Origin: Mactra quadrangularis
Taxonomy: Eukaryota > Mollusca > Bivalvia > Venerida > Mactridae
DNA length: 64,000 bases
Assembly (NCBI GenBank): GCA_025267735.1
Contig: CM046304.1
Location: forward strand, 23,563,381 to 23,627,380
Direction of reading: 5' to 3'
The notes beneath the pieces are model-generated. The model made no database searches. It was not told the origin of the DNA and saw only the letters and a list, made by a program, of their open reading frames with translations. The translations under genes were made by a program, and so were the position numbers. This document shows positions 1 through 12,500 of the stretch, one piece after another (position 1 is the stretch's first letter; the number at the start of each line of letters is the position of its first letter).

Positions 1-1190
1 CTTAAGTAGAAGTACATGTTGCTAATAAAAGAAAATACCTTAAAACCTTAAATGAAGTACATGTTGCTAATATAAGAAAATACCTTAAACCTTAAGTAGA
101 AGTACATGTTGCCAATATAAGAAAATACCTTAAACCTTAAGTAGAAGTACATGTTGCTAATATAAAAAATACCTTAAAACCTTAAATGAAGTACATGTTG
201 CTAATATAAGAAAATACCCTAAAACCTTAAGTAGAAGTACATGTTGCTAATATAAGAAAATACCTTAAACCTTAAATGAAGTACATGTTGCTAATACAAG
301 AAAATACCTTAAAACCTTAAATAGAAGTACATGTTGCTAATATAAGAAAATACCCTAAAACCTTAAGTAGAAGTACATGTTGCTAATATAAGAAAATACC
401 CTAAAACCTTAAGTAGAAGTACATGTTGCTAATATAAGAAAATACCCTAAAACCTTAAGTAGAAGTACATGTTGCTAATATAAGAAAATACCTTAAAACC
501 TTAAGTAGAAGTACATTTTGCTAATATAAGAAAATACCTTAAAACCTTAAATAGAAGTACATGTTGCTAATATAAGAAAATACCTTTAACCTTAAGTAGA
601 AGTACATGTTGCTAATATAAGAAAATACCCTAAAACCTTAAGTAGAAGTACATGTTGCTAATAAAAGAAAATACCTTAAAACCTTAAATGAAGTACATGT
701 TGCTAATATAAGAAAATACCTTAAAACCTTCAATAGAAGTACATGTTGCTAATATAAGAAAATACCATAAAACCTTAAGTAGAAGTACATGTTGCTAATA
801 TAAGAAAATACCTTAAAACCTTCAATAGAAGTACATGTTGCTAATATAAGAAAATACCATAAAACCTTAAGTAGAAGTACATGTTGCTAATATAAGAAAA
901 TACTTTAAGACCTTAAATGAAGTACATGTTGCTAATATAAGAAAATACCTTAAAACCTTAAGTAGAAGTACATGTTGCTAATATAAGAAAATACCCTAAA
1001 ACCTTAAGTAGAAGTACATGTTGCTAATAAAAGAAAATACCTTAAAACCTTAAATGAAGTACATGTTGCTAATATAAGAAAATACCATAAAACCTTAAGT
1101 AGAAGTACATGTTGCTAATATAGGAAAATACCCTAAAACCTTAAGTAGAATAACAAGTTGCTAATAAAAGAAAGTACCTTTAAACTTAAA
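1..1190. repeat. 46-bp minisatellite, about 25 copies
   Basis: The core AGTACATGTTGCTAATATAA recurs every 45-46 bp. Variants AAGTAGAAG and AAATGAAG alternate, and a two-unit block with TTCAATAG then CATAAAAC repeats at about 728-900, showing higher-order amplification. The array enters from the left window edge, so its real length is unknown; it decays after about 1150. Confidence 0.95.
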
Positions 1191-1738
1191 TAAAAAAAAC
1201 TCATTGTATATGTAAGAAAACATAAAACTCATTACAAAGGTATTAGTTGTTAATATAAAACAGAGTTGGAAATCATAACAAAAGTGCATGTCGTTAATAA
1301 CTGATATAAAATATGAAGAGAAGTTTATTTTGTTTACATTTCAATTAAAATACATAAGAATAAATAAATAAAAAAGAACACCAAACGCTAAAATTACAAA
1401 TAAAAAGACATATTATTTACACAAAAAAACATAAAATAAAATAAATGAACAACACAATGAAACAAATAAGAGTCCTAAATAAAGCCGAGTTATAAAAATA
1501 AGAAACATAAGAAGCATACTATAAAACAAGATATGAAAATATATTTAAAAGATAAATAAACCACATAAATATAAAAACTTACTTCATTCTAAACTCTACC
1601 ATCAATACACATGTTTTTCAAATGAAAATCATAAAAATATCAAAGTTATTAATACAAGAAGCATAATATATAACACAACATATCTTAAAACTCATAAAGA
1701 ATAATGAAAAATAATAAATGAAAACCCTTAACCCCTTA
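1191..1738. other. AT-rich DNA, nothing recognised
   Basis: Mostly A-rich sequence following the minisatellite, with no ORF, repeat or signal that I can support. Confidence 0.5.
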
Positions 1739-1779
1739 GCCATGTACCCCAAAAGAAAACCCTTAACTCCTTAGCCATG
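1739..1779 (-). repeat. Two-copy short direct repeat
   Basis: AACCCTTAACYCCTTAGCCATG occurs twice in a row with a small spacer at the downstream edge of the doubtful coding block. Confidence 0.5.
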
Positions 1780-2131
1780 GACCCGGAGAGAGACCATGAT
1801 ACCAACAAAGTTTGCTTCCCCCTTCAATACCTTAGGTTGAGATACATGAACCCGCGTGCAAGGCCCTTCCAGTGGTGCTGATATCACATGGGCTGAGAAC
1901 GTGCCAAAGCCTGACTGGAAAAATCCTGGAGGGTCTTTGGCATACATAATGTTCAAGTACCTTGCAGACTGGGTGACCCAAACAGCGCCAGCGAAGTTCA
2001 TAGGAGGTTGATAAGGAGAAGGTGGTCCGAGAGGTGAAAGGGAGCATGCATGAGAGGTGGGTGTTCATGAGTGGGAAGGGTTCAAAATGATGCTTCTCTG
2101 AGTTCTCTGAGAATGGTGGTGGCATTTCCAT
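1771..2131 (-). CDS. Doubtful two-frame coding block, unknown product
   Basis: A locally GC-richer island in very AT-rich DNA. On the minus strand one frame opens at 2131 with MEMPPPFSENSEKHHFEP, and a second frame runs through 2001-1771 with NFAGAVWVTQSARYLN and DPPGFFQSGFGTF, extending upstream in frame as PLGPPSPYQPP. The two frames together would make one Pro-rich protein if a frameshift or tiny intron joined them around 2050. I recognise no family. It may be a terminal exon, a decayed gene or a transcribed non-coding island. Confidence 0.25.
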
Positions 2132-2224
2132 GATTTTATACTACCAGAAGTTTGTAATGTTGTACAGTGTGTTATAACAAAGAGTTAAATAAAAAACAAC
2201 CGTCAATAGACAGGGGGGTAGGGG

Positions 2225-2310
2225 TCAATGGTTTCAGTCCCTGAATCTCAGGACATTAAATAACAGAATTTGTTGTTTAATGTTCTAGGCCCATGAACTG
2301 AGACCATTGT
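2225..2310. repeat. Foldback hairpin
   Basis: Imperfect palindrome: CAATGGTTTCAGT at the left matches ACTGAGACCATTG at the right, with inner arms ACATTAAATAACA and TGTTGTTTAATGT. Probably a small MITE. Confidence 0.5.
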
Positions 2311-3008
2311 CTAGATACAACGTACCTACTCAGTGTTGAAACACAGAGTTAAATCAGAATGTATTGATGTGAAATGTAGATTATACACTAAAATCATGCT
2401 CTATAAGAGCATTCCTCAAACCATGCACTTTTGAGACATAATTCAAAGTGTCCCAAAATGAGACCAACATAATTAGTCAAATGCTGAAAAAATCTACTTG
2501 GTCAAAAAAGACATCATCAATTTTGATTCCATCCCATTGTGTCTAAAAACACAGAGAAAAGTTAGATTTGAAAGTAAAATGGATGTAAATATACTCTATT
2601 ATATATCTTAATTTATTAAGTTTAGTTAATTTTCCTTCAAATGAAAAGTTAAGATCGTGTCTATATTTTTACTATATTGAACAAGGTTTCAACATCACAT
2701 TTCACCATTTTATTGTACTAAATTTTATCTGCCTAAAGTTTTATAGAAATTAGATTCTACTTATTATCAATAAACTTGCATGTTACAGCCGTCTAAACCT
2801 CTTTAATGTAATTTTATCAACACTCAAAGTTGGAAGTTTATTACAATGTATAGGCAGAGAATTATGAAATATTAACATATTAAATAATATCATGCAAACA
2901 TACATGTATTAACTTAGCCAAAGTCACATCTATTATCAATTAAATTGCTATGTTAGATAGAAAGCAATTTTAGGTCTCAATTATTTCAATGCTGAATAAA
3001 CATACAAG

Positions 3009-3517
3009 CTAATGAGTAGGGGTGTAACAATACGGTAAAACCCGTATTGCAATATATTGCAATATTCAAAAACCGTATTGCAATATATTGCAATACGTAT
3101 CCATCTTTGCTTAGACATGCAATATATGAATTAATGCATGTGCATGTGTCTAAATTGGATCAACATTGCACACCTATGAGTATTTTCAAATGAGAACTTA
3201 TCCAAACACTTGAATTTTTTGTGTAAAACGCATTTTGAGTAAGAAAAATGCACATTTTGAAAAGGACTTTTGTAGAAAATATTTCTCCAATCTGACAAAA
3301 TGTTTAACATTTTAAAACACGATAAGATTATTTCAAGTTTTTAACTCATTTCAATATTTGTTCAAATATTTAAATTTCATATTCTGATAAAAACAATCAG
3401 TACAGCATACAACTGCAAAAACCAGTTCAAGGAAAAACAAACCGGTTCAAAACCGTCAGAAATCATATTGCAATATTAACCGATATATCGGTTAACCAGT
3501 ACACCCCTACTAATGAG
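3009..3517. mobile_element. hAT-like MITE, family TAGGGGTGTAAC, copy 1
   Basis: The element is 3017-3509 (493 bp), starting TAGGGGTG and ending CACCCCTA, flanked on both sides by the exact 8-bp target duplication CTAATGAG (3009-3016 and 3510-3517). The inner sequence has several TATTGCAATA repeats. An 8-bp duplication is characteristic of hAT transposons. It has no coding capacity. A second copy is at 36234-36696. Confidence 0.88.
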
Positions 3518-4336
3518 CCCCATTGCTCATGAAGCAATCATGGAAGATCAGTTGCACTGGTACAAAAACTAATGAAAGACATTTCAACTATAGGCAGTCA
3601 GATATAGCATTTGTTTGAAACCCTTCTCAAATCCATAATTTAATAAACTAAGTTGCTACCTACATTACATAGAAATGTATAAATCTATTGATCATATTCT
3701 TACACCGAAGTCTCAAGCAATGATCCTGACAAATTCCAAATATAAGTATCAAAGCACCCATAGCGCTGTCAGACATGGGGTTTTGGTAGAGTAAATGTCT
3801 GTATACAACTCATGGAAGCAATACAAGAGACCTTTACCTTACATAAACTAGATAAGATATACACATGTTTCTTTTCGTATGCTTGTTAACGTGTAATGCA
3901 GACTATATTAATTGCAGTGGTAATTATCCCTTTATTTGCACGCGCACAATCGAATGTAATCGTCCACGACAAATTTTGATGTGGATTTGCCACAGTCCAC
4001 TACTAAACATGGGGAAACTCCATGTAATAAAACTGAAGAATACTGAGCAATGTTTGAATATAATTTCTAACTGTAAAATTATACCATCTAAACTTAATGA
4101 ATTCTATAAGTTCAGCAAAATAATGCGGCCAAATTTTACATTATTATATCAACTTTAATTTATGGATCAATACAGATCAGCTGAAAGATGGAAATAAATA
4201 TAATAACTAATTTATAGCAGTATTTGAGTATCTGGCTGCAAAATTATTCACTATTGTGTACTTGATAGCCCTTAACTTAATAGTTTTCAGCAAAAACAAT
4301 ATGGTCAAATCTCATCAGGTCAATTAAGTTTTAATA

Positions 4337-4814
4337 AGTAGAATTAGGGCTGCTGCGACTATTCCAGTACTCGGATATTCACGATCCCGACTAGAAAACC
4401 GAGTACGAATATTCGGCACTTCTGAAATTGTCGGATCGTGATCTATTGTTACAAAAAAATGAAAAAAATCAGCTAAATTATCCTCGTAAATGAGCTGCGC
4501 TACGTATAAAACATTATTTAACCTGATTTGTGCACCGCGCATTTTCAGCACATACGAAAACCTCCTTGAACCTCTAACATGACGCTGTCGATGGTTATGC
4601 TGAAAATGCAATAAAAGCTTCTGTTATTCTTCACTTTTTTTGTTATATTTATATGTATACTCATACATATATGACTTGTATTTATGAATTCCTGTATGTT
4701 TTTTTCATTAACCAGTGATTCGTGGTTTGTGGTTCTTTTTGTGAATCGTTCTACATGAATCGTGGTTTGGATCATATCGCCACATGCTCAATGATCCGCA
4801 GTCCTAAGTAGAAT
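4337..4814. mobile_element. hAT-like MITE with 8-bp target duplication
   Basis: The element is 4345-4806 (462 bp), starting TAGGGCTGCTGCGAC and ending with the imperfect complement CCGCAGTCCTA, flanked by AGTAGAAT at 4337-4344 and 4807-4814. Small ORFs inside have no transposase likeness. Confidence 0.85.
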
Positions 4815-5774
4815 CAACTGAGAGATGGAAGCAACACAATCTAGCATTTGGTCTATATATTGAAAGTTTTAGTTTAGTCAATCAAGCTCTCATTATTCAT
4901 TGTTCAAGCTTGTAACAGAAAATGAATGATGTAGACAAATAAAGTAAAGTAACCAGGTTCAGATAATTAAGTTCTATGGTATAGCTGAATCATAGATGTT
5001 CATATTTTCTAGATTTCTCCAAAGAGTTTATTGAGACATTAAAGGTATTGCCTCTTAATAGAGTAATAATCATATCAATATAAAATCACCAAATTATAGG
5101 AGTAAGGCTAGTTGCAACAAACAAGCATCAACCAAAATAATAAATATATAACCTCAGTTTATGTTACTGCCAATCATTTCAAAACCAGTGCAATCAGGAA
5201 CAATACTACATAATTATCTTAAATTTATTAAATGTTCAAAATACCAAAACTATGATGAGGTATATCTCACAACTATTATGCAACCATTTAAAATTTACAT
5301 TACAAGTCATTCATAGATGGCACAAGATAATTTTTTACTGATTTTTCAACAAATATAATTCAGTAAAGAGAGTAACTCACATTTCTTAGAGATGAAAAAT
5401 ACGCTGACTTAACAATGAAGAAATGAGAGATTCCATACACAGCTGACCAAAACTGTATAGAAAACATTGAACATATTTAAGTCAGTCTATCGCCTAACTT
5501 AGCATTGCAATATTTAACATGTCTGATTAAGATGCACAAAAACAGCAAAAACTCCTAATTGATTTCTATTCTATTTATAATATAATACAGTATAATTGAA
5601 AATAAGGGTAGGTAAAAGTCAACATTATCAAACCCATGTACAAATGTACAAAAAGTATAGTATCATCATTTAATCAAAACAATAAACCATGGAAACAAGT
5701 CACATTTATCAAAGCCATACACATGTTCATTTTTACATAAACCTCTATCTACAATACAAAACTTAGTAAACATT
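4815..5774. other. Gene-free AT-rich stretch
   Basis: No ORF, RNA gene or repeat that I can support. Confidence 0.4.
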
Positions 5775-5778
5775 GTGC

Positions 5779-5990
5779 TTATGGTGAAGTTTAGCCACAT
5801 GGGAATGCTTGTTATCATATACTGGACTGTGGCATGTGGTTCACCTAACCAGCTCTCTAAGAATTACCCTTCAAACCAAATCAAACATGTGACTATGGTT
5901 AAGTTGAGTTACATGGGAATACTTGTAATCATAGATATGACCATGGGGTGTGGTTCACCTAACCGACTCACATAGATTAACCTTCAACAA
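5779..5990. repeat. Two-copy ~115-bp tandem duplication
   Basis: Blocks containing ACATGGGAATRCTTGTWATC and GTGGTTCACCTAACC occur twice in direct orientation about 115 bp apart. A short frame stays open across both copies, which is expected from the duplication and is not evidence of a gene. Confidence 0.7.
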
Positions 5991-6237
5991 GAGACCGACA
6001 ACGTCACCTAATGATTATCTTATACAAATTTCATAGAAGGGTATGACCTGCAGTGACACATGAAAACTTACAATTACTAAGAAACTTTTTAAATGATATA
6101 TCTATCAATACATACACTTTAATGTATAAAACAACATAATTAAGTATTTGTTACAATGATAATACATTGTTAACATTTCAGTCAACTCTGATATTCGAAT
6201 ATAATGTACAAAAGTACATATTTCTAGCAAGTATACT

Positions 6238-6812
6238 GAAATAATGAATAGGATTTCATTTGAATTTAACAATGAACATTATAAATGTAACTAACATCTA
6301 AACAATACTCGATACAATGACGTGTTCCGATCTAGCTATCCCCCCAGAATTACCTGGGTCCTTCACTAGATTACTCGGATAACAATACTTGATACAATGA
6401 CGTCTTCCGATCTAGCTATCCCCCCAGAATTACCTGGGTCCTTCACTAGATTACTCGGATAACAATACTTGATACAATGACGTCTTCCGATCTAGCTATC
6501 CCCCCAGAATTACCTGGGTCCTTCACTAGATTGCTCGGATTGTAGATCTTTTACCAGTTTATCTGGTATATTATATTGTTGTTTCAATTGTATATTATCA
6601 AAGATCCATCTTTCATTTGAATTTATAAATGAACATTATAACATCTAAACATACTCAATACAATGACATCTTCCGATCTAGCTATCCCCCCAGAGTTACC
6701 CGGGTCCTTCACTAGATTGCTCGGAATGTAGATCTTTCACCAGGTTATCTGGTATATTATTCTTATATATTAGTTTCAATTGTATATTATCAATGATCCA
6801 TCTTTTTTTCTT
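6238..6812. repeat. Larger duplication containing the 80-bp unit
   Basis: The flanks of the 80-bp array (AATGAACATTATAA on the left; TGTAGATCTTTYACCAG and TTTCAATTGTATATTATCAA on the right) occur again around a single diverged unit at about 6650-6722. So a block was duplicated first and one copy then expanded to three units. Confidence 0.85.
6301..6540. repeat. 80-bp tandem repeat, three copies
   Basis: Three almost identical 80-bp units begin at 6301, 6381 and 6461. Each contains TTCCGATCTAGCTATCCCCC and ends ACTAGATTRCTCGGAT. Only a few bases differ, pointing to recent expansion. Confidence 0.95.
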
Positions 6813-6814
6813 AT

Positions 6815-8072
6815 TATACTTGCTTGGATCATTTGTATTTTTTCTATATATTATTTTTTTTTATCTATACATTTTTCTATTTCATATGATCTATTTTTGA
6901 GCATTATTTTCAAGCATGATTAGCGCTATTCACATGTATAATGTAAAAACATAGTATCTTTAAAAAACTATCTAGTTTCGTTTCTAATTTCCAATATATC
7001 ATAAACCAAAGAATGAAAAACTTAAGCTGACAATAATACAAAAATCACTTTGTTTAATACATTCAAATGTATATATGACCATCATTTATCTTGTTTCTGT
7101 AACTTCTAAACTTCTATCATATGGTATATAAAGTATAAATTTTTAGTCAGATAAACAATAATCTTCTGACAGCCCTTAAAATTTCAAGTGCCATCAAAGT
7201 ATTGGGCGGGGGAAGTGCACATTTAGCGCACTCAGAATAAAGAATATTTATACCACTTTAAAGCTTACAAGTGTACTCAGGGAAGTGACCAAAAGAAATT
7301 ATAAAAACCTTCGCCATTTATTTACACACAGTCAACTATTTTTGTATTGAAAATACAGGTGACACAATTTTGGAACTGGAGTGATGGCATTGATTGCATG
7401 ACTTCTTAGTTACATGTTAATTGATAAATTAATTACAAAAATTACAACAAAAGTATGGGTCATACTAAAGAGTGCTTACTGTATCGAAAGAATATGACTG
7501 TACTATTTTATAAAAAAATCAGTAGTAATTTATTAATCTGTTTTTACAGTAAGTCATGATTTTCATGGGTTTAGTCATAGAGGCACACTTTGTTTTTACT
7601 AACAAGTTATTCAATGTTTTCTTTACAAGACTGGTCAGTCAGTACATAATCTGTTCTCTATTTTCTTCAGGTGATACAGAGTATTCAATTATTAATAAGT
7701 ATTCAAATATAATAAAATATTAATAAAAATCAAGTAAATTGTCAAGACAAGAAGAAAATAAGTTAAAAGTTTGATACAAAAACTTTCCTACATAAGCAGT
7801 TAAAATAATAATTTAGCCAGCGCTTTGATTTTTAAAATTTACAAAAAAATACAGTATCATACCATGACTTTGTAAGTAAACGACAAAACAGAGTCCCGCT
7901 CTTACATACAACAATATGTTGCACCGTAATTTGTGAACTCCAAGCCATTGTTGACCAGAAATATACTTTCTTGAGAAGCATAAGACCTACTGTACACTAT
8001 TTGAATCTATGAAGTGCTCTTGTAAGTTATATAAGTTGCACCCTATACCAGTGCTTGAACCTACACGGACAG
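6815..8072. other. Gene-free AT-rich stretch
   Basis: Long AT-rich sequence without supported features; the small ORFs are chance. Confidence 0.4.
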
Positions 8073-8142
8073 GCCGCTAGCTCAATGATACTCTAATTCA
8101 TACATTATATATAAATTAGAGTTTCATGGAGCTAGAGACCTG
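8071..8142. mobile_element. Small foldback element, copy 1
   Basis: AGGCCGCTAGCTCAATGATACTCTAATTC is followed by a short AT centre and the inverted arm ending GGAGCTAGAGACCTGGGCC. The same arms occur at 17250-17332, so this is a dispersed ~72-bp hairpin MITE. The arm sequence is described here in two parts: AGGCCGCTAGCTCAATGATA and CTCTAATTC. Confidence 0.7.
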
Positions 8143-9033
8143 GGCCGACATATTGCACTAACATCTACAATTTCCAAGTGTACAGAACAATGGAAGAAGT
8201 CAATTACCAACATTGTCATAGTAATCACCATAGTAAATGAACTTTTACAGAAGAGTTCTGAATAAGACTCACATTCATAATGTAAAACTGCCTGACTATT
8301 ACAGTGAGTACAGCTTGACCTGCATGTTTTGCACATATCAAAATTGATATAGTACTTTAAAATTATTTCTAACAGTCAAAACTGTAGTTTCTTACTGGGA
8401 GCATAATCAACAGAAAATAACAATATTCCTTTTTACCTGATACAAGGGAGATAACCTGAATTCAATTAACCATGCTTACTATAAATAACTATAAAGACAG
8501 GAGTAAATTTATTCATCTAATGAAATATTTCACTAAAATGAACATTAAAGCCTGATGCATAATGTTAACAATCAACAGTATACAAACTGTAAGGTTTATA
8601 TTTTATTATATTATATTATATAATTGAACAAAAACATTCTTACTTAATCTTATCAATATTTCACAAGTGCTTTGATTTTCAAATCTAACAGAGGAAACAC
8701 ATTCAACTTTAAAAGTATGCATAAAATTATGGGGATTTCAGTTCCTGCACTATATTTTCCTGGACCTCTTTCTATAGAAAACGTATAAAAGGATATATAT
8801 TTGACCGAAGATACAGTAATTTACTTAGTAAGCTACATCAACCTATTCTATTACAAGCTAGAATCTTCCATCACAATGCTTCCCCACATGCTCCAGATTA
8901 TTTCAGTTAAATATGGTATTGTTTAGAAAGAATTTTAGAAATTCAATATGCAATATGAACTTTAACAAATATGAAATCTGACCAAGTTGTCTCATGCATA
9001 AAATGTCAACTATGAACTATCACATGAACTATT

Positions 9034-9890
9034 GACTAGATCTCAAACTCTGTCCCAAGTTTGAGTATTTTCAATAGACTTAATAACTAACAAGATTTCA
9101 TTGATCAAGTGGTCTAAGATGCTGAATCACGATCTTTTGATCCTTCTCTGCTGTGAGTTTGATGCTTCTAACATACCAGCCATGAAACATAAAACTAAAT
9201 GATATAAAGAAAAAAAATATAAAGGAAAAATATGTGGAATCTTAAATTTTGACTTCTACCAAATAATACAAAATGAAATATCCTAACTAAATGCTGCTAT
9301 TTGGCAAAAAAACTTTGCACTCCCAAAAGATATACAGGTAGCTATCAGAAAGTAAGAGGCAATACCATAGACAATCCAATGTCTATGGACAATCAATGCC
9401 CACGTTACCACTCCAACATATCGAATGGGGTATTTTGACCTTAAATTTGATTCCACAAAATACAAAAAAAATACAATGCAAAAAAACTAATGTAAATGCT
9501 ATTTATATAACTACACACGAAAAAAACTGTGCACATCTCAAAAGATATACAGGTAGCTATCAGAAAGTAAGAGGCAAAACCATAGACAATCCAATGTCTA
9601 TGGGCAATCAATGCCCACGTTACCACTCCAACATATCAAATGAGGTAAACTGACCTTGTTAAATATGCAAAAAAAGGAGGCTGATAAAATTTATTTTGGA
9701 AAAAAAACTGTAACCTAAACAAACAATCCTATCATATAACAACTTAATGATTCGGTCTTTATCAAACTCACAGCAGAGAAGGATCTAAAGATCAAGATCC
9801 AGCATCTTAGACCACTTGACCAATGAAAACTTGAAAGTAACTGAGTGAATTGAAAATACTCAAACCCTGCACAAAGTTTGAGACCTGGTC
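9034..9890. mobile_element. Long-TIR non-autonomous transposon, copy A (857 bp)
   Basis: Inverted repeats of roughly 120-140 bp: the left arm reads GTTTGAGTATTTTCAAT-like sequence then GTGGTCTAAGATGCTGAATC and TCCTTCTCTGCTGTGAGTTT; the right arm is its complement. An inner block with GGTAGCTATCAGAAAGTAAG is present twice, at about 9335-9425 and 9548-9640. No transposase is present. Two shorter relatives lie at 11766-12358 and 16236-16790. Confidence 0.85.
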
Positions 9891-10744
9891 AAGTCAGACC
9901 ATGAAACCAACAACATGCATTCGGTACCACACAAGTTACTCTCCAATACATCGGTTCGAAAGATTCACTCGTTCACTTTCTACCTCTGCTAAAATACTAT
10001 GTTCAAGCTGATATTTCTATTTTTAGACAGAGTCACATAAACATTTAAATCGCATGACTGTCACGTGGATTTTAAAAATAGATGCAAAATATTCTCACGC
10101 TTGTAATTTCAAAATGTCGAAATGCAAAGATGTTTGACAGTTTTGCATTAGTTAGATAATGAAAAATTAACAAAATGAAAGTAAACATTGATCTTTTTAA
10201 ATGTGTATTTCTGATCTTTTAACTGTAAACATAGAGCAACTTATTGAACTTAAATACAAAGTGTAGCCACACTATATATGATGTCATAGGAGGTTGCATT
10301 TGTCACTAGTATGATCATACCATATAAGGTGTTGTTTACTCGTTTAACCAATGAAAATGCGTTTTTCAGCTAAATTGAAATTTCATTGGATGTTCAAAGG
10401 TTCATAGTAAAGGTCAATATCATAAATCGACACGTTTTAAGGCAGCGGGTGAATGTAATGTATTCACTGAGCTGCGAAGGGAGGGTACACACAGGTGAAC
10501 TTAGATTAAGTTCATCATTTTGAGAATTTCCCTATGAAGCCAATGAAATTTGCTATGGCGTTAGACTACGCATCCAAAATGTTACCAGCAAGCTGTATAA
10601 GCTGTTTATTTGTTTGTTAAAACATTTATGGTTTTTTTTTCAATTAAGTTTAATTCTGTACATTTTGTCAGGATCATTGATTGAGACTTCAACATACATG
10701 TATAATATGAACTAAATTTATACACACAAGCAAAAAAGACAGTT

Positions 10745-11115
10745 GAACCCCACCCATCTCTCTTTCATACCCAGTAGGAGTGTTTCTTAGACACCTAGCA
10801 CCCCACCCATCACTCCTCGTTCAAATCCAATCAAATAGTTTCTTAAGTACCAAGCACCCCACTCATCTCCCCTTGTCGGAACCCAATTAAAGAGTTTCTT
10901 AGATACCTAGCACCCCACTCATCTCTTGTTAGAACCCAATTGAAGTGTTTCTTAGATACTGTACCAATCACCCAACCCATCACTCCTCATTCGAATCCAA
11001 TTAAAGAGTTTTTAGATACTTGGCAACCCATTTTCCTCTCTTGTTCCAAACCCAATTGAAGAGTTTCTTAGATACCTAGCACCCAATGCAACTTTCATCT
11101 TCCAAACCCAATACA
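10745..11115. repeat. ~60-bp degenerate tandem array, about six copies
   Basis: Each unit contains TTTCTTAGATACCTAGCACC followed by a C-rich stretch and AACCCAATTRAAGAG. Units have diverged and some carry small deletions. Confidence 0.85.
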
Positions 11116-11765
11116 CAAACTTTTCTTTACATCACATGTGATGAAATGAACTCAAAGTATTGCAATATAGAAAGACTTCCTTGAACATTGAAACCTAACA
11201 AATCCATTCTAATGATTATTCCTTACACATTAGATTCAAGTACGAACCGAGCAGGGCAAAAAATACCTGCAAAGTGTTTCTTCTATCCAGTATAACTGGC
11301 AAATACTACTGCTTGGGGTATTAACAAGATTTGACTCCGCCCATTCATATGCTTATATTTGTTACTGAAACTGAAACAAAGACTTGTCAGTTGATTGACA
11401 GAACTACATGTACATTTATCGCCAAAAAATAAACTGCGTAGTAAATCAGAGACACATGTATCACTCCTCAGGTTAAACTGGTCAGGCATTTGAATTGTCG
11501 ATAGTTGTTGTAGAAACTTAAGCAAAATCGCCGAAAGTCTAAAAACTGTCAACAGTAAATAATAGCATGTCCTATACTAACATCATAGGCTGGTTCCTTT
11601 AGTTTTTATAACATTTTATTAACTAAAAAATCCTGTAAGTCATGAAAATTTTATTCTGCTTTATCAATTATCTTACATTTATTAGAGTTTTATAATAATT
11701 GCTATTTTGAAATTCCTACAGAATATGAAAATTTTATAATATCTTATTAATTTGAAATTCCTTTA
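11116..11765. other. Gene-free stretch
   Basis: Nothing supported except that about 60 bp at the right edge (GAAATTCCTTTAGTATTA) are shared with the left flank of the element at 16236. Confidence 0.4.
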
Positions 11766-12358
11766 GTATTATTACACTCAGTTATTAACAAGATTTCATT
11801 GAACAAGAGGTTGAAACTGCTGAATCATGATCTTATGGTTCTTTTCTGCAGTGAGTCTAATGCTTCTAACATACCAGCCAGGAAACATAAAACCAAAAAA
11901 TATCAGGGAAAAAAAGGAAAAATATGTGGAATCTAAATGTTTGACTTCAACCTAATAATACAAAATGAAATATCCTAATAAAATGCTAGCAGCTAAAATA
12001 AAACAACTTTGCACTTCTCAAATGATATGCAGGTAGCTATCAGAAAGTAAGAGGCAAAACCATAGACAATCCAATGTCCATGGGCAATCAATGCCCACGT
12101 TACCACTCCAACATATCAAAAGAGGTAAACTGACCCTGTTTAGTATGCAAAAAAAGGAGGCTGATACAATATATTTTGAAAAATCAAGCATTTTTAAAAT
12201 GAAACCTAAAGGAAAACTATATCCAATCTATATTAAAAAATCTATATCTAAGCTATATCAAACTCACAGCAGAGAAGGATCAAAAGATCATGATCCAGCA
12301 TCTTAGACCACTCGACCAATGAAACCTTGAAAGTAACTGAGTGTATTGAAAATACTCA
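11766..12358. mobile_element. Long-TIR non-autonomous transposon, copy B
   Basis: Same inner blocks as copy A (GGTAGCTATCAGAAAGTAAG, ATGCCCACGTTACCACTCC, AAAAAAAGGAGGCTGATA) once each. Ends are ACACTCAGTTATTAACAAG on the left and its complement-like CTTGAAAGTAACTGAGTGT on the right. Confidence 0.8.
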
Positions 12359-12369
12359 AATTCAAACTT

Positions 12370-12500
12370 AAACCAAAAGACAAATTGAATTCAATTCAAA
12401 TCATTTCAATTTGATTCAATTCAATTTAATTTTTGTTTTATTTTATCTAATTTAATTTACATTGAAACGCAATTCCAATTCAATTCAATGCTATCAAATT
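12370..12500. repeat. Low-complexity ATTCAA-type sequence
   Basis: Irregular runs of AATTC and TTCAATT. Confidence 0.6.

Noticed and set aside
6301..6540. CRISPR-like array
   Set aside because: Units are contiguous 80-bp repeats with no unique spacers, and the DNA is eukaryotic.
9283..9653. ORFs near 9.3-9.6 kb repeated on both strands
   Set aside because: They are shadows of the duplicated block inside the long-TIR transposon.
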